A DNA stretch of 64,000 nt from positions 124,001 through 188,000 of the forward strand of contig PUQB01000453.1 in assembly GCA_003024785.1 (NCBI GenBank), read 5' to 3'. The notes below the pieces were generated by a model, which did no database searches, was not told the origin of the DNA, and was given only the letters and a program-made list of their open reading frames with translations. Origin of the DNA: Selaginella tamariscina. Lineage: Eukaryota > Streptophyta > Lycopodiopsida > Selaginellales > Selaginellaceae. Below, piece by piece: positions 48,717 through 61,987 of this stretch. Made by a program: the position numbers and the translations under genes. Each line of letters begins with the position of its first letter. Position 1 is the stretch's first letter.

Positions 48717-49030
48717 AACCTGTGGTCTCTGCACGAGCCGTCCCAATGCCGGCAGCCAGCGCGTCTCCGAACGTGTGTTCACTACTGTGGTTACCACCAT
48801 TCTGCAGTCATGAGGATGATGACCAGGGGCCGGGACACCATGCAGTGATAGTACTACATTCTATACAGGCAGGTGCTCTCTCTCTCTCTCTCTCTCTCTC
48901 TCTAAAACATATGTCTGTGTAAACAAACAACATGACTTGCCTTGTCATAGTGAATCCGAGTCGCTCCCATCCTCTTGAAAATTGGAAGAAAAGAAGCCGC
49001 GCTTGAGGAGAAGAGAGAGGAATCCATGAA
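47900..49030 (-). CDS. Unrecognised multi-exon gene
   Basis: Candidate coding parts on minus, in order: MDSSLFSSSAASFLPIFKRM, then GATRIHYDKA (start near 49022); after a short CT-rich intron, NVVLSLHGVPAPGHHPHDC (48788-48860); DGFSPVADGLRYIRSTTIG, then CPFQGGNMLVVDGRS, SIVWLPDEGHESIRRTLEEP and VVVEILQGLMEGKCLVNYL, closed near 48040; then NVADIQRVLAESPESDQLRAIF near 47935-48000. The acceptor TTAAATTAG at about 48555 and the donor CAG|GTTTATA near 48720 bound the main intron. Phases do not close without one base change, so the model is incomplete. The repeated short phrase N-V-V/A-D-I may mark a small internal duplication. Family not recognised; no function proposed. Confidence 0.4.
48880..48903. 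repeat. (CT)n microsatellite in an intron
   Basis: A CT run lies in the presumed first intron of the unrecognised gene. Confidence 0.85.
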
Positions 49031-49169
49031 GAAGAATCCGCCCTTGAATAGGGCGGCACTCTTACATTCACCGGAAATCGTTCGACATTGACTTTACAGT
49101 TTTTCCGTACGCGTGTTTTCTAACAGAATTTTATACATACATTGTACATGAAACTTGCTGCAGATTGTG

Positions 49170-49207
49170 TGTGTGTGTGTGTGTGTGTTGGGGGAAGAGA
49201 GAGAGAG
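49170..49207. repeat. (TG)n and (GA)n microsatellite
   Basis: A TG run is followed, after a short G-rich spacer, by a GA run. Confidence 0.85.
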
Positions 49208-49402
49208 TTTTAAGATGTGAAACTAATGAAAATCCTCAAAAATAACGAAAATAAAAAGGAAATATTTAAGACTGTAGAAGTGTGTACACACAACCTCCTT
49301 TCTTATATATTAATCTCCAGTCACCTTTCCATCTGCAAACACGTCAACCAATGTCAGGCTATTGTCGTCAAGTTCCTTCCCATCTGATTATCCGCAAATA
49401 TC

Positions 49403-49657
49403 TTAGTTGACGTATTCCAGAGGGGTGCAATCCCAGCGTAGACAGGCGCAGAAGATATCATCGATGGTGGGGGTATACTCCGTAGGCACAGCTCCATATA
49501 GTAAAGTATCCACACAGAACGTCACACATACACAAATTTGTGACTGTGTATCTGCAGAGGCTGCCTTCAAGAACACGTATGGAGTGGGAACAGTGAGATT
49601 GAACAGCAAAGTGTTTCCCATTTTCTTTTCCTGCATGGGATAATTAAATGGCAACAC
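49403..49657 (-). pseudogene. Cyclin-B-like fragment
   Basis: The minus strand reads MGNTLLFNLTVPTPYVFLKA. This closely resembles the start of the second cyclin fold of plant B-type cyclins (NTLxxNLTVPTPYVFLVRF). The expected next helix is missing; instead TFCVDTLLYGAVPTEYTPTI and IFCACLRWDCTPLEYVN follow to a stop. No other cyclin part was found nearby, so this is a fragment or a single exon of a broken gene. Confidence 0.45.
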
Positions 49658-49811
49658 ACGACGGCCTTGTACCGGATTTCTTTATATATATATCCGTGTG
49701 ACACCACAAAAGCCAGAGGAATCGAGTGTATAAATTGTTAATCATGCGAACTAAGTCTTTCGAGAGACTAGCGGTGAAACAAAATGTTTGTGTAATTCAT
49801 TGTTGGTATAT

Positions 49812-50570
49812 CTAAGGCGAATCTGTACGCCCTACCATGCCGTGTAACTCAGTGACATATGCTGGGAAGCTATTAGCAAAAACGCCACGAGCGCGCAACA
49901 CGCTCCCACATTTTCCATACATATCAATCAAAGTACTTGTCACAACCACATTGTTATCACATCCACATTCCTTACACTTGTCGTGTATATCCATCCCTTC
50001 TCTAAACAAACTTCCCTGCTTACACCGCCATTCTCCATAACCAAGCGTGTACACGCCTTGAGTGCAGCAACAAACGTGATGGAACTCCGCTACCGAGCTT
50101 TCGGCGTTTTTCGACGTACCCAAGGAGAAGATTATTTCACGAGACGAATGTACAATACTTCATCCCGTCGAATACAGCGCGTGCGTGTATACATATCTAT
50201 CAACGTACTTTCCACAAAGAGGTCGTCATTCTCTAGTTTGTTTATGAATAATCATCCCTTTCTCTAAACTGGTCTGAGCTTGCTAAGTCCGCACACGCCT
50301 TCAAGGCAGCAACGAATGTAATAGAGCTCGGTACGCAATCCAAAGCTACGAGACTTTCAGCATTGTCCACGTACCCTTGAATGAGACTCGTCCACGAAAC
50401 AGTGTCACGTCGACACATGTTATCGAAAACTTCACGAGCGTGCCGCATACTCCCACACGTGCGGTGCATATCCACCAAGGAGTTCGACACGTATATGTCT
50501 CCATCGATTCCACGCTCTTTGGATTCTCTATGAATGGGTATCCCCTCTGTCCCTTACGGAGCGGGAAGAG
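49812..50570 (-). pseudogene. PLS-class pentatricopeptide repeat protein, partial
   Basis: The minus strand carries PPR motifs: GIPIHRE-like start near 50555, DIYVSNSLVDMH, CGSMRHAREVFDNMCRRDTV, then SWTSLIQGYVDN (about 50375-50485), SSITFVAALKACADLAS (50290-50330), and a later repeat GMDIHDKCKECGCDNNVVVT, then STLIDMYGKCGSVLRARGVF and YVTELHGMVG (49830-49990). The spacing fits alternating P, L and S motifs of organellar RNA-editing or processing factors. Only about six motifs are present, and frames change between 50125 and 50240. There is no targeting peptide or E/DYW end, so this is a fragment or pseudogene. The product would act on organelle RNA. Confidence 0.75.
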
Positions 50571-51329
50571 AAATTTGAATTAGATCGAGATTAAAAGCCT
50601 CCGTTGGATGTAAAGTGCTCTCTCCAGATAATGCCACGTGGAAACTGTACCGTCTGCAGCTTCCTGGTTCGAATCTCTCCTCGTACAAATTACTAGCTTT
50701 TAACCATTACAAATTATATATCTACTAAAATGTGATTTAATTTACAGTAATAACGTACAATATAATTGTAGTTCTATCATATAAATATATAATTTTACAC
50801 AACTAAATCAAGTTGAATACCACTTATGAAATCAGATTGGCCACGTCAGCTAGTAAAATGAAGAGGGATAACAATTGAAAATGTTTCTAATGATTCAAAA
50901 TATTGAAAAGCTATTTAATATTAATTATTAGATATATACTGTTAAAACCAACGTTAAAAACAACATGGAATTACAAATATACACACTTACACTGTCCTAT
51001 TTAGAAAATTTTATAATATATTAATAATTTATATTTTTTTAGCTAAAAATTCTAAGCCATTAAAATGATTTTTATATTTACAGTTCTACTTCAGAAAAAT
51101 CCCAATACCCTAGAGATTCTTGATTCTTTTTTTTAAGAATATACAACTAAACTTATAGAAACCTTAACTTATAATTAAGAAAGTGAATTAAAACATGCCA
51201 CACAAAGATGTGTTGTGTGTGTGTGTGGGTGGGCGCAGGTGCTGGTTTATAACATACTTTTTAATGCAGACAAATAAATCTTTCTTATTAACAAGCCATA
51301 TGTAATGACATTTAAGCTCTCTAGTAGTA

Positions 51330-53990
51330 AGATATAATTAAAAAATTATCATAAAATACTATTTATTTAAAATCTTAAAGGTATAAAATTTAAATGATAA
51401 ATCATTTAAACTATAATAGTTTTTAAAACAATAGGTTCTATATAACTATGATATATTCCTAATTTATAACAATAAGTATATATAATTTTTACTTTTTTAA
51501 ACATTTGATATTGTTTAATCGTATTCATTATCATACAGCAGATAATTATACTTAATAATTAATGTATAATACACAAAAAATCATAGTTTATAAACAATAT
51601 TCAACATATCTATTAAAGAGTTTATAATTATTGCATAAAAGATCGTGGTTTGTAACCCATACTAACTAACAAATTATATTTATATCATAAATATTTACAT
51701 ATCAAGTATAAAGATTTATTCTTAATCATGTAATTTTTTGACATAATTCTTCACAAAAAATATTTTTCTCAACCCGTTTAAATCATGTGAAATTACATTT
51801 TTCATTTTCAATACTAGATTTGTTTATTTTTAAATTTAAAGAATTTTTATTTGTCTTTTACTTAAACAATATATTTTTTGAAATGCCACATTGAATATTT
51901 TTCAATTTTACCAAAACCACATAACCTAAAAGAAAATTTAGCATTTTTTGTTTTTATTGTCATTTTATATTTATTAACTATATTACTAGAAATACACATA
52001 TCTTCATATTATATCTTTCGCATTTTAAATTTTAATTCTTCATACGAACTTTTATTTTTCTTTTATAATATTAAATGGATTCCTTAATAATATCATACCA
52101 TTTGAATATGCTTTATTAAATCATTATTTATTATCATTATCACACTTTAAATCAGCTTCTTTAATAAACATTTATATTTTTAGAACCTATATATTACTTT
52201 AACATTATCGTACATAACATGTAAGTGGTAAAGGTTTTTTTAAAAGATTTTCATAAGTATATGTATAGGATATAGGTAAATATAAATAATAAATATTATT
52301 TTATGTCAAGTGTTTAATAATTTTATATAAAATTTTAAAATTAGTTTCAAAGTATAATGAATTTTTTGTAAGAAGTCATGTTTTATATAAGGCTCGTGAC
52401 AACATAATTTTTTAATAATGTATTTTCTTAAATATTTTTTATTTTAGAAGTTAAAATTTTGATTAATGGTTTTATTTATTTATTTAGTTAGTTTTATTTA
52501 AATTGGAATAAATCTAAGACATATTTATGCCATATATGTAATTTTATATTAAGGAGTAATATAATTTTAATGTTAAATTTATTGAATTTGTATTAAGGGT
52601 CTATATTAGTTTATATAAATTTTTATATATATGGAAAAAATTTATACATCTTGTGCATGCACGTGATACTGAAAATATTATTAAGTAATTTCTTTAGGTT
52701 TTGAACATGACGTAAATAATTAAAAATTGTATTATTCAAAATCTTTATATATACAATACATACACTTTACATAATAGTACATTCTTAAAAAAAATGCTTT
52801 CAACTCTTTCAAATATGAAAATTATTATTTTTTTCTTATTATGTTTCAACTAGTTTTTATAATGCACTTAATGCTATTACATTATAAACAATAGCATTTA
52901 ATTATAAAATTTGGTGTCATGATATGTTAAAATACATGGATTATTAATTAATTAATTTTTTATCATTATAAACCTTTTTTTTTGTAATGAATCATTTGAT
53001 TACAAGGCAATTATGATTACAAACTATTATTTAATTATTAAAACATAGCTTGTTAAAGATAATTTATAATTTTTAATATAAACACATGGTTATATTAAGG
53101 GTTTTGAGTTAAATAACTTAGTTATGTGAGATGATAATATAACATATTGGATAAATTAAATAAGCATAACAAATCAATAGAGCCTAAGTTTAAATTTATT
53201 ATAAAAAATATAAAGAATTAAATAATAAATTTGGAGAAATCGGATTTTATATTATGTTTGTACTATAATAATCAATAGCTTGTGTTTTATAGTTTTTATA
53301 TAATGTGTATGATATGAATAAGGTATCCAACTCTAGTCAACTTAATTTAAATCAATTATAATAAACATAACAATAAAACATAAATATAAATAATATAATA
53401 TGTATTTTGTTCATGTTTAACATACATATATAATACTTTTGTACACATGAATTCATATATATATAGATGTAAACACATATATTCCTATATATGTATGTAT
53501 ATGTGTGTGTGTGTGTACAATTTTTAATAAACAACATTGGTCAGTAAAATTTTACATTTGTTAAAATTTTAAATAATATTTAATTGAACAAGGTATTAAT
53601 TACGATGAAGATAATGAATAAAGAATTGATTTATCAAGGTTATTATAATAAAGTTATTATTAAATAATTTTTAAGTTGTTTTATGTGTTTCAATTGTTAT
53701 AGTTTTCTTAAACATGTTTATGTGTATTTCAATTGTTATAATTTTTTATATAGGGAAAGGAAAGTGGCTTGATTTTACCTCAAAGTGGAATTCAAACTCG
53801 TAATATTTATGTATTAGGACTATGTTTTTTAATACTTTATTATTTTAATTTACAATTAAATAATTAAATTTTATTTAATATGAAAATGAGTTTGATTAAA
53901 ATAAGAACTATTAACAATTGTCAAAAATTATATTATATCATACTATTATAAACTATCATCAAAGATTGTCGTATATTAAAAATTATGGTA
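51330..53990. repeat. Diverged direct repeat, copy 1
   Basis: 51441-51750 matches 54405-54720, and 52860-53980 matches 54775-55800. Shared phrases include 'tgatatattccta', 'cattacattataaacaatag' and 'gaaagtggct'. An extra segment of about 1.1 kb (51780-52860) is present only in this copy. Confidence 0.75.
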
Positions 53991-54284
53991 TTTCACATTG
54001 TCACAAATCATTAATAACAATAACAAAACTATCATATATATAAACTATCATAAAAAAACAAACATTTTAAAACTATATAAATAAATATTATGATTAATAG
54101 TTTCATAAACATCTATAAAGAGTATAAACTATTGATAATTTTATAAAACAAACTTTTCAAAAATATTATTAATAAATATAATTGGCTTATCCCATACTAT
54201 CTTTAGTAATAAACATAGTTTATGCAGATATATTTGAAAAAACTATTAATTTTTAAATTTGACTATCAAAATACTAATTTCAAA

Positions 54285-55850
54285 ACTATCATAGAATACT
54301 ATTTATTTAAAAATTTTAAAAGTAAAAATGATTGTTTACAGTGACTTAACTTTACATTTCACTTTAAACTATTAATAATTTTAGAATACAATAGCTTTGT
54401 ACAACTATGATATATTCCTAGTTTATAATAATAGACATATATAATAATTTTACTTTTTTTAAACATTTGTTAGTGTTTAATCATCATTATCATGCAATGG
54501 ATAGTTATACTTGGTAATAATGTATAGTACGTAAAAAATTATAATTTATAAATATACTCAACATAACTATTAAAGAATTTATAATTATTAAGTAAACGAT
54601 CATAGTTTGTAATTGATACTCAATTAAAAAATATAGTTATATAAAAAGTATTTACATATGGAGTATAAAGATTTTATTCTTGTATTACATAATTTTTTAA
54701 CATTATTTCATTTTTAATGCATTTCAATGCCATTACATTATAAACAATAACATTTAATTATGCACTTTAATGCCATTACATGGTTTTATAATGCATTTCA
54801 ATGTCATTACATTATAAACAATAGCATTTAATTATAAAATTTGGTGCATTTGATTACAGAGCAATTATGATTACAAACTATCATTTAATTATTAAAGCAT
54901 AATTTTTTTAAGATAATTTTTAATTTTTGAATTAAACACATGGTGTATTTAAGGTTTTGAATTAAATAATTTAGTCACGTGGATTATCGCGTGACACAAT
55001 GAATAAAGTAAATAAGCATACCAAATTAATAAAATATGCGAGAATTGAAGAATTCATATGAAATTAACAAGGATTAGAGAGATCGAATTTATTTATGTGA
55101 AGCTTTTACAATGTATAGATTCTTATGATTAAACCTGTCATGTTTGTTGCATATTAATCAATAAGTTTGTTTTTTATATTCTTATTAAAAAATAAATGTA
55201 TATGATTTGAATTAAGATATCCAACTCTAGTTAGTTTAATTAAAATCAATTTCAAAATAGTAACTAACATGGCAAAATATGTATTTTGGTTCTTATGTTT
55301 AACATAAATATATATTACTTTTCACACTAAGTTTGTACACTTCATTATGTATATTATGTAGGTGCACAATTTTAAGACAAACAACACTAACTAGTGACAA
55401 TTTTACATTTGTTAATCAATGTTATAAGGTACTAATTATGATAAAAGCGTTAAGCCAAAATAAAATTGGGGAGTAAGGTCTATAATTTTTAATAAAGAAT
55501 GAATAATTAATTTATGAAATAAATATTATGTATGCAATTGTTATAGTTTTTTAAAAACATATTTATGTGTGTTTTAACTGTTATAGTTTTCTTGGATAAG
55601 AAGAGGAAAGTGGCTCTAATTCTACCTCAAAGGATTCAAAACTCATAGTGTTTATGTATTAAGACTATGCTTTTTAATACTTATTTATATTTAATTTATA
55701 ATTAAACAATTAAATTTATTTAATATAAAAATGAGTTTGATTAAATAAGAACTATTAATAATTGATATTATATTATACTATTATAAACTATCATAAAGAT
55801 TATTGATAATACTAGTAAACTATGGTATTTCACATTTTCACAAAACTATT
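54285..55850. repeat. Diverged direct repeat, copy 2
   Basis: It is the shorter partner of 51330-53990, in the same orientation. It may be a pair of non-coding elements or an old tandem duplication. Confidence 0.75.
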
Positions 55851-55919
55851 AATAATTATAAAAATTATCATATATGTTATATATTAAATTATCATAAAAA
55901 CAAACATCTAAACTATTAT

Positions 55920-56444
55920 GATAAGTGCTGCAAATCGTTATTTCTCTTAAAAATTGGACAAATAGAAGAGAAGAACGCAATGCCGCAACTTGTATTAAGG
56001 AGGGTCAATCTTAAACTTTTTGAGGTGGATTTGGTGAAATCAGCCATGGCCAATGAGTTAAGTTTTTATATCAAATCCACCAAATTTAATGGATTTTAAA
56101 ATCTGCGCCTTTGGAGGTGTGTTTTTCCAAATCCACCAAACGTATAAGTGAAATCTGCAGCAAACTGCTCTCAGATTTCTCTCATATTTCTATTGATGTC
56201 ACCCTACGCAAACATCCCATAAATACGTAGAACTATGCCAAAAGCTTCCACTAAATGTCACTTCCTTTTTGTNGACGCGAAAGGAGATCCTAAAGTACAA
56301 GCCAACAAGTTATCAGGAATGTTAGGAGGCAGCTCAAAAGGTTGCTTATGGCATGTCATTAGAAGACGTATAATAAGGGGGAGGAAGCAAAACTTAAACT
56401 GAGGAGTTTTTCTCCAAAGTTTGGGTTTCGAAAGATTTGATAAC
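55920..56444. other. Left flank of the LTR element
   Basis: The sequence is less AT-rich than the DNA before it and includes one undetermined base (56273). It could be part of the older element that supplies the zinc knuckle on the other side, but I see no diagnostic motif. Confidence 0.3.
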
Positions 56445-58240
56445 TGTCATAGTTTTTATAACTCCTCTTACTTTGGACGTTGACTGTTGTTTACTACTGT
56501 ACTATGTTGACAAGCCCTAGATGTAGTGAGAAACAGCCCGCTTAGTGCACTTAGGTTTTAGGGGTAGTCCGGCCGGCTATCCTTAGATATCTCAAGAAAC
56601 TCTAAGCGAAGGTAGCACCTTCCTCTAGAAAACTCTTACCCGTTTTCCGTGTCCCGGTTGGATTAATGGCTAGTTCCGGTGAGTTCGGCAGTCGAATATG
56701 CTTAGAAACACCCCCAGGTTTGATAGGTTAGGGTTTAGGGGTCGATGGATACTCACCAAGTATGTTCCCTAGGAATGAGATTTCAGTGCTAGCCCACTTA
56801 TGTAAACAGGAAAACAGGGGGGGGGCCCTGTCACATAAAAAGGTAGTAATATAGGAGTGAGGGTTCCTGGGTTCATGATGAGCTCGTTAATCTTCTCCCG
56901 GTGCAAGCTCTAGCTTGTGTCGTCAAGGCACAACCCTCTGTTGTGCCGCCCTAACTTCCAGATGCCAGGGGTACGTCCCACCTTCGGGTAGCTTACCTTA
57001 ACGTTGGCGAATCCATGCCTGGGAGGTCTTGTCGGAATGCACGTTCCAAGAGGCAGAGGTTGAGACTTGTCTTCAGCCTCCTCCCACGTCAAGCTAGGTG
57101 TAACACTCACAGCCAAGCAAGGCACATCTGTGTCCTTGTCCAACTGTGGGCGTGGGATCTGTTTGACAGGTTCACAGTACCAATTCTTGAGGGTTCATTG
57201 AGGGTTCTAGAGTGGCATTTAGGACCACGTTTGTGGTACTTGGTGCAACTCTTGAATCTAAGGGCTATGGCATGATAGCCCACATCGGGGAAGGCAGTGT
57301 CACATGAAGAGTGACACTGGCTAAATGTCACATGGTACAACGTCTGAGGCACGCCCTTGGGGTTGTCATGGGTTTGTTGCCAAAGGGGTTGGATACTCTA
57401 GCCAATAGGCATGCTTGTGCTGCACTAGGGTGCTAAGCCTTGGGCATATGCTCAAGGGAGGTTAGGTTTTCGTAACTAGGTGTGCTTTGGCACACTTGGC
57501 TAGGGGAGTGTTCTCCTTGAAATCAGAGGTTGAACAACTAAGCTCATTAGCAGAAGCCCTTTCATGAGGCACTTGCAAGGTCATGTGCTTAGGTTATCCC
57601 AAACCTAGCCTTAGGGGGTTTGCTTAGCAGGACACTCGTGTTCGCTTACGGCACACACTTGTGTCCTCATTAAGTACTAGCTCTTGGTCTAGGGTATAAC
57701 TTGGCCACTCAAACCTTAGGGGTTAGTCGTGGTTTAGGGTACCCTTGTCGCCCTAAAGGGTTGTACTCCCGGATGAGGGTGATTCCTCAAGGGGTAAGTG
57801 ACATGCCTTAGCTCTGTCACGGGGTATGTGTGGAACACACGTCTCCTTAATGGGGGTTAGGGCATGAGCCTGTCTAGGTCTTCTAGGGCAAGACCCTAAG
57901 TCAACTAGGGTTATCCCTCAAGGGTTTTGGGGGTAGACACTCTAGGGAGACTTAGGCTAAACCCTAAGTCAACTAGGGTTATCCTCAAGGGTTTTGGGGG
58001 TAGACACTCTAGGGAGACTTAGGCTAAACCCTAAGTCAACTAGGGTTATCCCTCAAGGGTTCTGGGGCAGACATTCTAAGGAGACTTAGGCTAAACCCTA
58101 AGTCTCTGTCCACTTGGGCATTAGAGTCTAACCCTAGGGGTTGGGGTTGTTCTGGGAACTTAGCGTTGCTCACACAGGGTGATGACGCCAAATGGCCACA
58201 TGGCAGCCACGTGTTGGCCCTTTGGGTTAAAACTCTGACA
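56445..58240 (+). repeat. 5' LTR
   Basis: It is about 1.8 kb and GC-richer than its surroundings. It contains three tandem copies of a unit of about 67 bases (57890-58100) with 'cctaagtcaactagggttat'. Confidence 0.92.
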
Positions 58241-58242
58241 AT

Positions 58243-58255
58243 TGGTATCGGAGCC
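58243..58255 (+). promoter_or_regulatory. Primer-binding site, initiator tRNA-Met type
   Basis: TGGTATCGGAGCC starts two bases after the LTR. It differs by one base from the usual plant element site TGGTATCAGAGCC, complementary to the 3' end of initiator tRNA-Met. Confidence 0.85.
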
Positions 58256-61200
58256 TATTCTCTACGGTCAGTAGGACTACCTAAAGTGTAATGTATTTTA
58301 GGGTTTAGTTAGTTCTAAATTCTTGAAGTACTTTATCACTTTCGGCTAATGTCTGAATTCTGCGTGGAGAGTTGGTCCTGAGATCTATAACTCTTCAGAG
58401 TACACCTACTTCATAAGTGGGTGTGGGTTATGGACTTAGAAGGTAGCACTTGGAAGTCAGCTTCCAAGTTGTATGCCAGGTTATTTTACCTTATGGTTGT
58501 CCAGGTTACTTTACCATTTACTTCTACAAGACAAGGCATGTTAGTTTGTTCTGGCTTACAAACTAAGTCTTGTGAGGTGTGTCTTATGATATCCTAAGTC
58601 TACACATTATTGAAAATTTTTCTTTTTCTTTAAGGTGTTTGAATTTGGGATAACACATATTGAGAACGTAACAATGTCCTTTGAGTTTTGACCTATGTCA
58701 AGATTCAATATCAGGTTCAGCAATAGTGTTCAAACGGGGAAAGACTTATGTTCAGAAGTGCATCTTTGACTTCAGGGGAAGGGGCATATTCAAACATAAG
58801 AGTGAACACTACATTTTGACATAAAAGTGTAAAAAGCTCTCATTATAGTGCATGTTTCCGAGAGTGTAACTCTAGAAGCAAACTATGGTGTTGAACTTGT
58901 AATACAACAAAATGTCAAATATTAACATATGATGAATATGTTAAGCAGTTGGTTCGAAGATCCAATGTAATCAAAGTATTGTCCGATGGACGTAATACTT
59001 TGATGACGCTAGCTGCAAGTAACATTAGGTGAAATAGTTTACTAAGTTCAAGTCGTCTGATTTGAACAAAGTACAACTTGAAACCTTAGTTGGTTGTAGG
59101 CGCACTTTGTATTCAAGTTAGCTAACTCAACTAACTTGATTATGAAGTTATCTCATGTGGGATCTTAAGAATGGGATAGAATAATATATTTTGGCAGTAG
59201 ACGATTTAATGTTGCATCCCTATCAATGCAACTTTTGGGATAGATGGCATGATCTATCAGAAAGAGTAATGTTGGAAACATACGTTTACATTTTTAGTTT
59301 ACTGAGTAATGAAGAACTTGCATAGTGAAGGCGTTCGGCGCACACTTGTGCATTTTCATTGTTAACTCTTTAATCTTGGAAACTGTAACGTTGTTTGCAA
59401 TGTGAGAAGTTCTTGAACAAGGGTGATTCCTTGGTTAAGAAGAGCATGATTTGGGATTCTTCACTTTGTTTATCAACTAAGTAAGGAAACTTGCTAAGTT
59501 TGATAACTTATGTTGAGAATTACCAAAGCTAGTAATAGTCGGATTTCCATTGGAGGTTTAAGTGCATGTACCTCCTCAGAGAGTCGGTGTTCGATGAGAA
59601 TTAGAAGTTGATATTGATTTTCAATATCAATTTCATTTTAGAGTCGAATACGATTATTCAAAAGACGGTTTCTTGACTTGCATCATGGTCGCAAATGTGG
59701 GCACTTAAAGAACAAATAAAGTATGTATCTTCAATCTTTCGGAATATTGAAAAATAGAACTATTCTTGACTCAAGGTTTGATTGTATTCCTTGGGTTAGT
59801 TGTTAGTTTATCTCAAGGTTTGATGGTGTTCCTTGAGTTGGTTCAATATTCTTGAAGTATGATATTGTGTAGCGGGATTAGCTCAAGAAGATGGTGTCCC
59901 TTCTTGATGATTGTAGGTTCAATATCCGGTTCGAGAATATGAGGTTTCCTATCACCTCATCTGTTGAGATATTTATATTCTAAACTTTGGCAGAATTTGT
60001 GACAATCTTTTCAAGATTGGTTATAAATGACTTGTCAAAGTATGGTATGATATCTCTTCAATATTGAGTTTGGAGCGCTCAATATCAAACTTGGTTATGA
60101 TCACATGAGGTGGCCGTAATCATATAATATAAAGACTCAAGTGGATTTGAGTCTGACACTTTGGTAAGGCACTACCTTAGTGTTATAACTTGAAACGTGT
60201 TTTCAAGTTAGTTGAGAAATGAGACATTTCTCAATACATTGCTTGAGGGGCAATGTGATACTTTCTGGATTGCTAGGTGTCTAGAGTGAATAATGTATCT
60301 TAGTTCAATGTACTGAACTAGATATTTTATTCATGTTTGGGGAGATCTATTGAATTATAAGGTATGACTAAAACATGAAGTTGATCTAACACTTCAGTGT
60401 TATGATAACATTTATGTGGAGGTTATATCTTACTAAATCAATTAGATGAACCAGACTAGTTCATGATTCCTCTTAGTCTCTGAACAAAGTTCCTCGAAAT
60501 ACTGTCGTAACATTATATTTCCGTCTCAAAACTGAAGTTCGGTTCATGTAAACTAAACCATGTCTATATTGTAGTTGTAGCATTTCGATAAATTGATATG
60601 ATTGTAAGTTTATATCCGCTAGTATAACAACTAGTTGGTAAGCTTAGGATTTGAACGTTAAAACGATCATTATCCATTCGAGAGTATCAATATCGAAATT
60701 GCAACTGTTTATAGAATAAGGATTAGTTTAAAAAGATGTTTATCAAAAACTAATTGCTCAATTAGTGAAAACTATACTTCGGTATAGTGTTGAGAAACAT
60801 TTACGAAATCAATTTAAGAGTTGGAAATAAATATAATGTTACGGAGGTGCAGTATTCTGAGTTCAGAGAGACTCTTATGTGAAACTAAGTTTAAAATGTA
60901 TTTTTAACTTAGTGAGATAAAGAGTTAGGAAGTATTGAATGGCATCTAGTATGATGTGCTCTTTGGGAATGAGTACAATGAAGTGACAATTAAGAGACGT
61001 GTTATCTAAGGTCGATTGAGGCACTAGAGATGGGTTGAATTTCCTGGTTTCCACATTAGTTTTAAGAAAGGTATGTTAGCTTATCTGGTCCCTGAACTGG
61101 TCGGTGTTATGAAAGAGTACAAAGATGCAAAGAACAAATGTAAGGCTATCACACTTGGTCACGGATTTGACTGAATTTGATTCCTATCGGGAATAAATTT

Positions 61201-61973
61201 GTTAATAACACACCAAGTGAATGGCAGTTGATAGATTGGTAAGACCTTGTTGTATACATGTGTACAGCCATGCGCCTCTGTGATCGCCTCTGGCCAGATT
61301 GACATGTTTACAAAGAACAGGGTTTTAGACTTGTACTCTTATATCGGAAAAGAGCTTGATTCCGATAAAAGTCTCATACTTAGTCTGGCGTAGCTATATA
61401 CTAATGAGAGATAGGTATAGTAGCAGACCCTTATGAAAGGGGTAATGAGAAGCACCGAGGGATGCAGAGATGTAAGCTATAATATCGTAACATGTGGAGA
61501 TGTGGGACCATTGGAAAATCAAAAGAAATGCGAAGGTGTTTGGTCAAGCATTTGAAAGTGCTTGTTGTGTGTTAGACGACAGAGGTCGTCAACAGCATTT
61601 AATATAAAATAAAAGCAAGTCTTTATTTCTTATTAACCAAGGGGCCGGCAACAACACTAACTAGAGGCCTCCAATATAAATTCTAGTTAAGTAAAGAAAT
61701 TAACCAGTGTTGTGTGCGTCGGGTGACAGACTTTGCAGACGTGCAAAAGGTCTCCAAGTGACTTCATGTCGCAGGTGGTGCCTCCGGCAGCTGGGTTTAC
61801 GACTCAGTGAACGACGGTTCTGAAGTACTTGGTTTCGCGTAATGCAAGGGGGGTAATAAAACTTATGTGAACTTTTGGCTGACTCCACATAGAGTGATAT
61901 GTTAGTTTTGGTTAATTTTTTCTAACATTATCTAGTCTTGGAGTTGGACGTCAACGAGGACGTTGACATTTTC
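58256..61973 (+). other. Non-coding, hairpin-dense internal domain
   Basis: No gag or pol motif is seen. Short perfect inverted repeats with loops of 2-10 bases occur about every 50-80 bases. Examples (arm/arm): 58448-58456/58461-58469, 58541-58549/58558-58566, 58922-58930/58936-58944, 59113-59121/59131-59139, 59608-59617/59621-59630, 60133-60140/60147-60154, 60186-60195/60201-60210, 60212-60220/60226-60234, 60771-60777/60782-60788 (TTCG loop) and 61342-61349/61360-61367. The stems differ in sequence, so they are not copies of one unit. Confidence 0.85.
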
Positions 61974-61987
61974 AAAGGCGGGGAGTG
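61974..61987 (+). promoter_or_regulatory. Polypurine tract
   Basis: AAAGGCGGGGAGTG directly abuts the 3' LTR, as expected for plus-strand priming. Confidence 0.7.

Larger units (their letters stand above)
50640..55900. other. Long AT-rich intergenic region
   Basis: No gene is supported over 5 kb. It contains the diverged direct repeat described separately and simple TA/TG runs near 53485-53515. All open frames are short and AT-driven. Confidence 0.7.
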
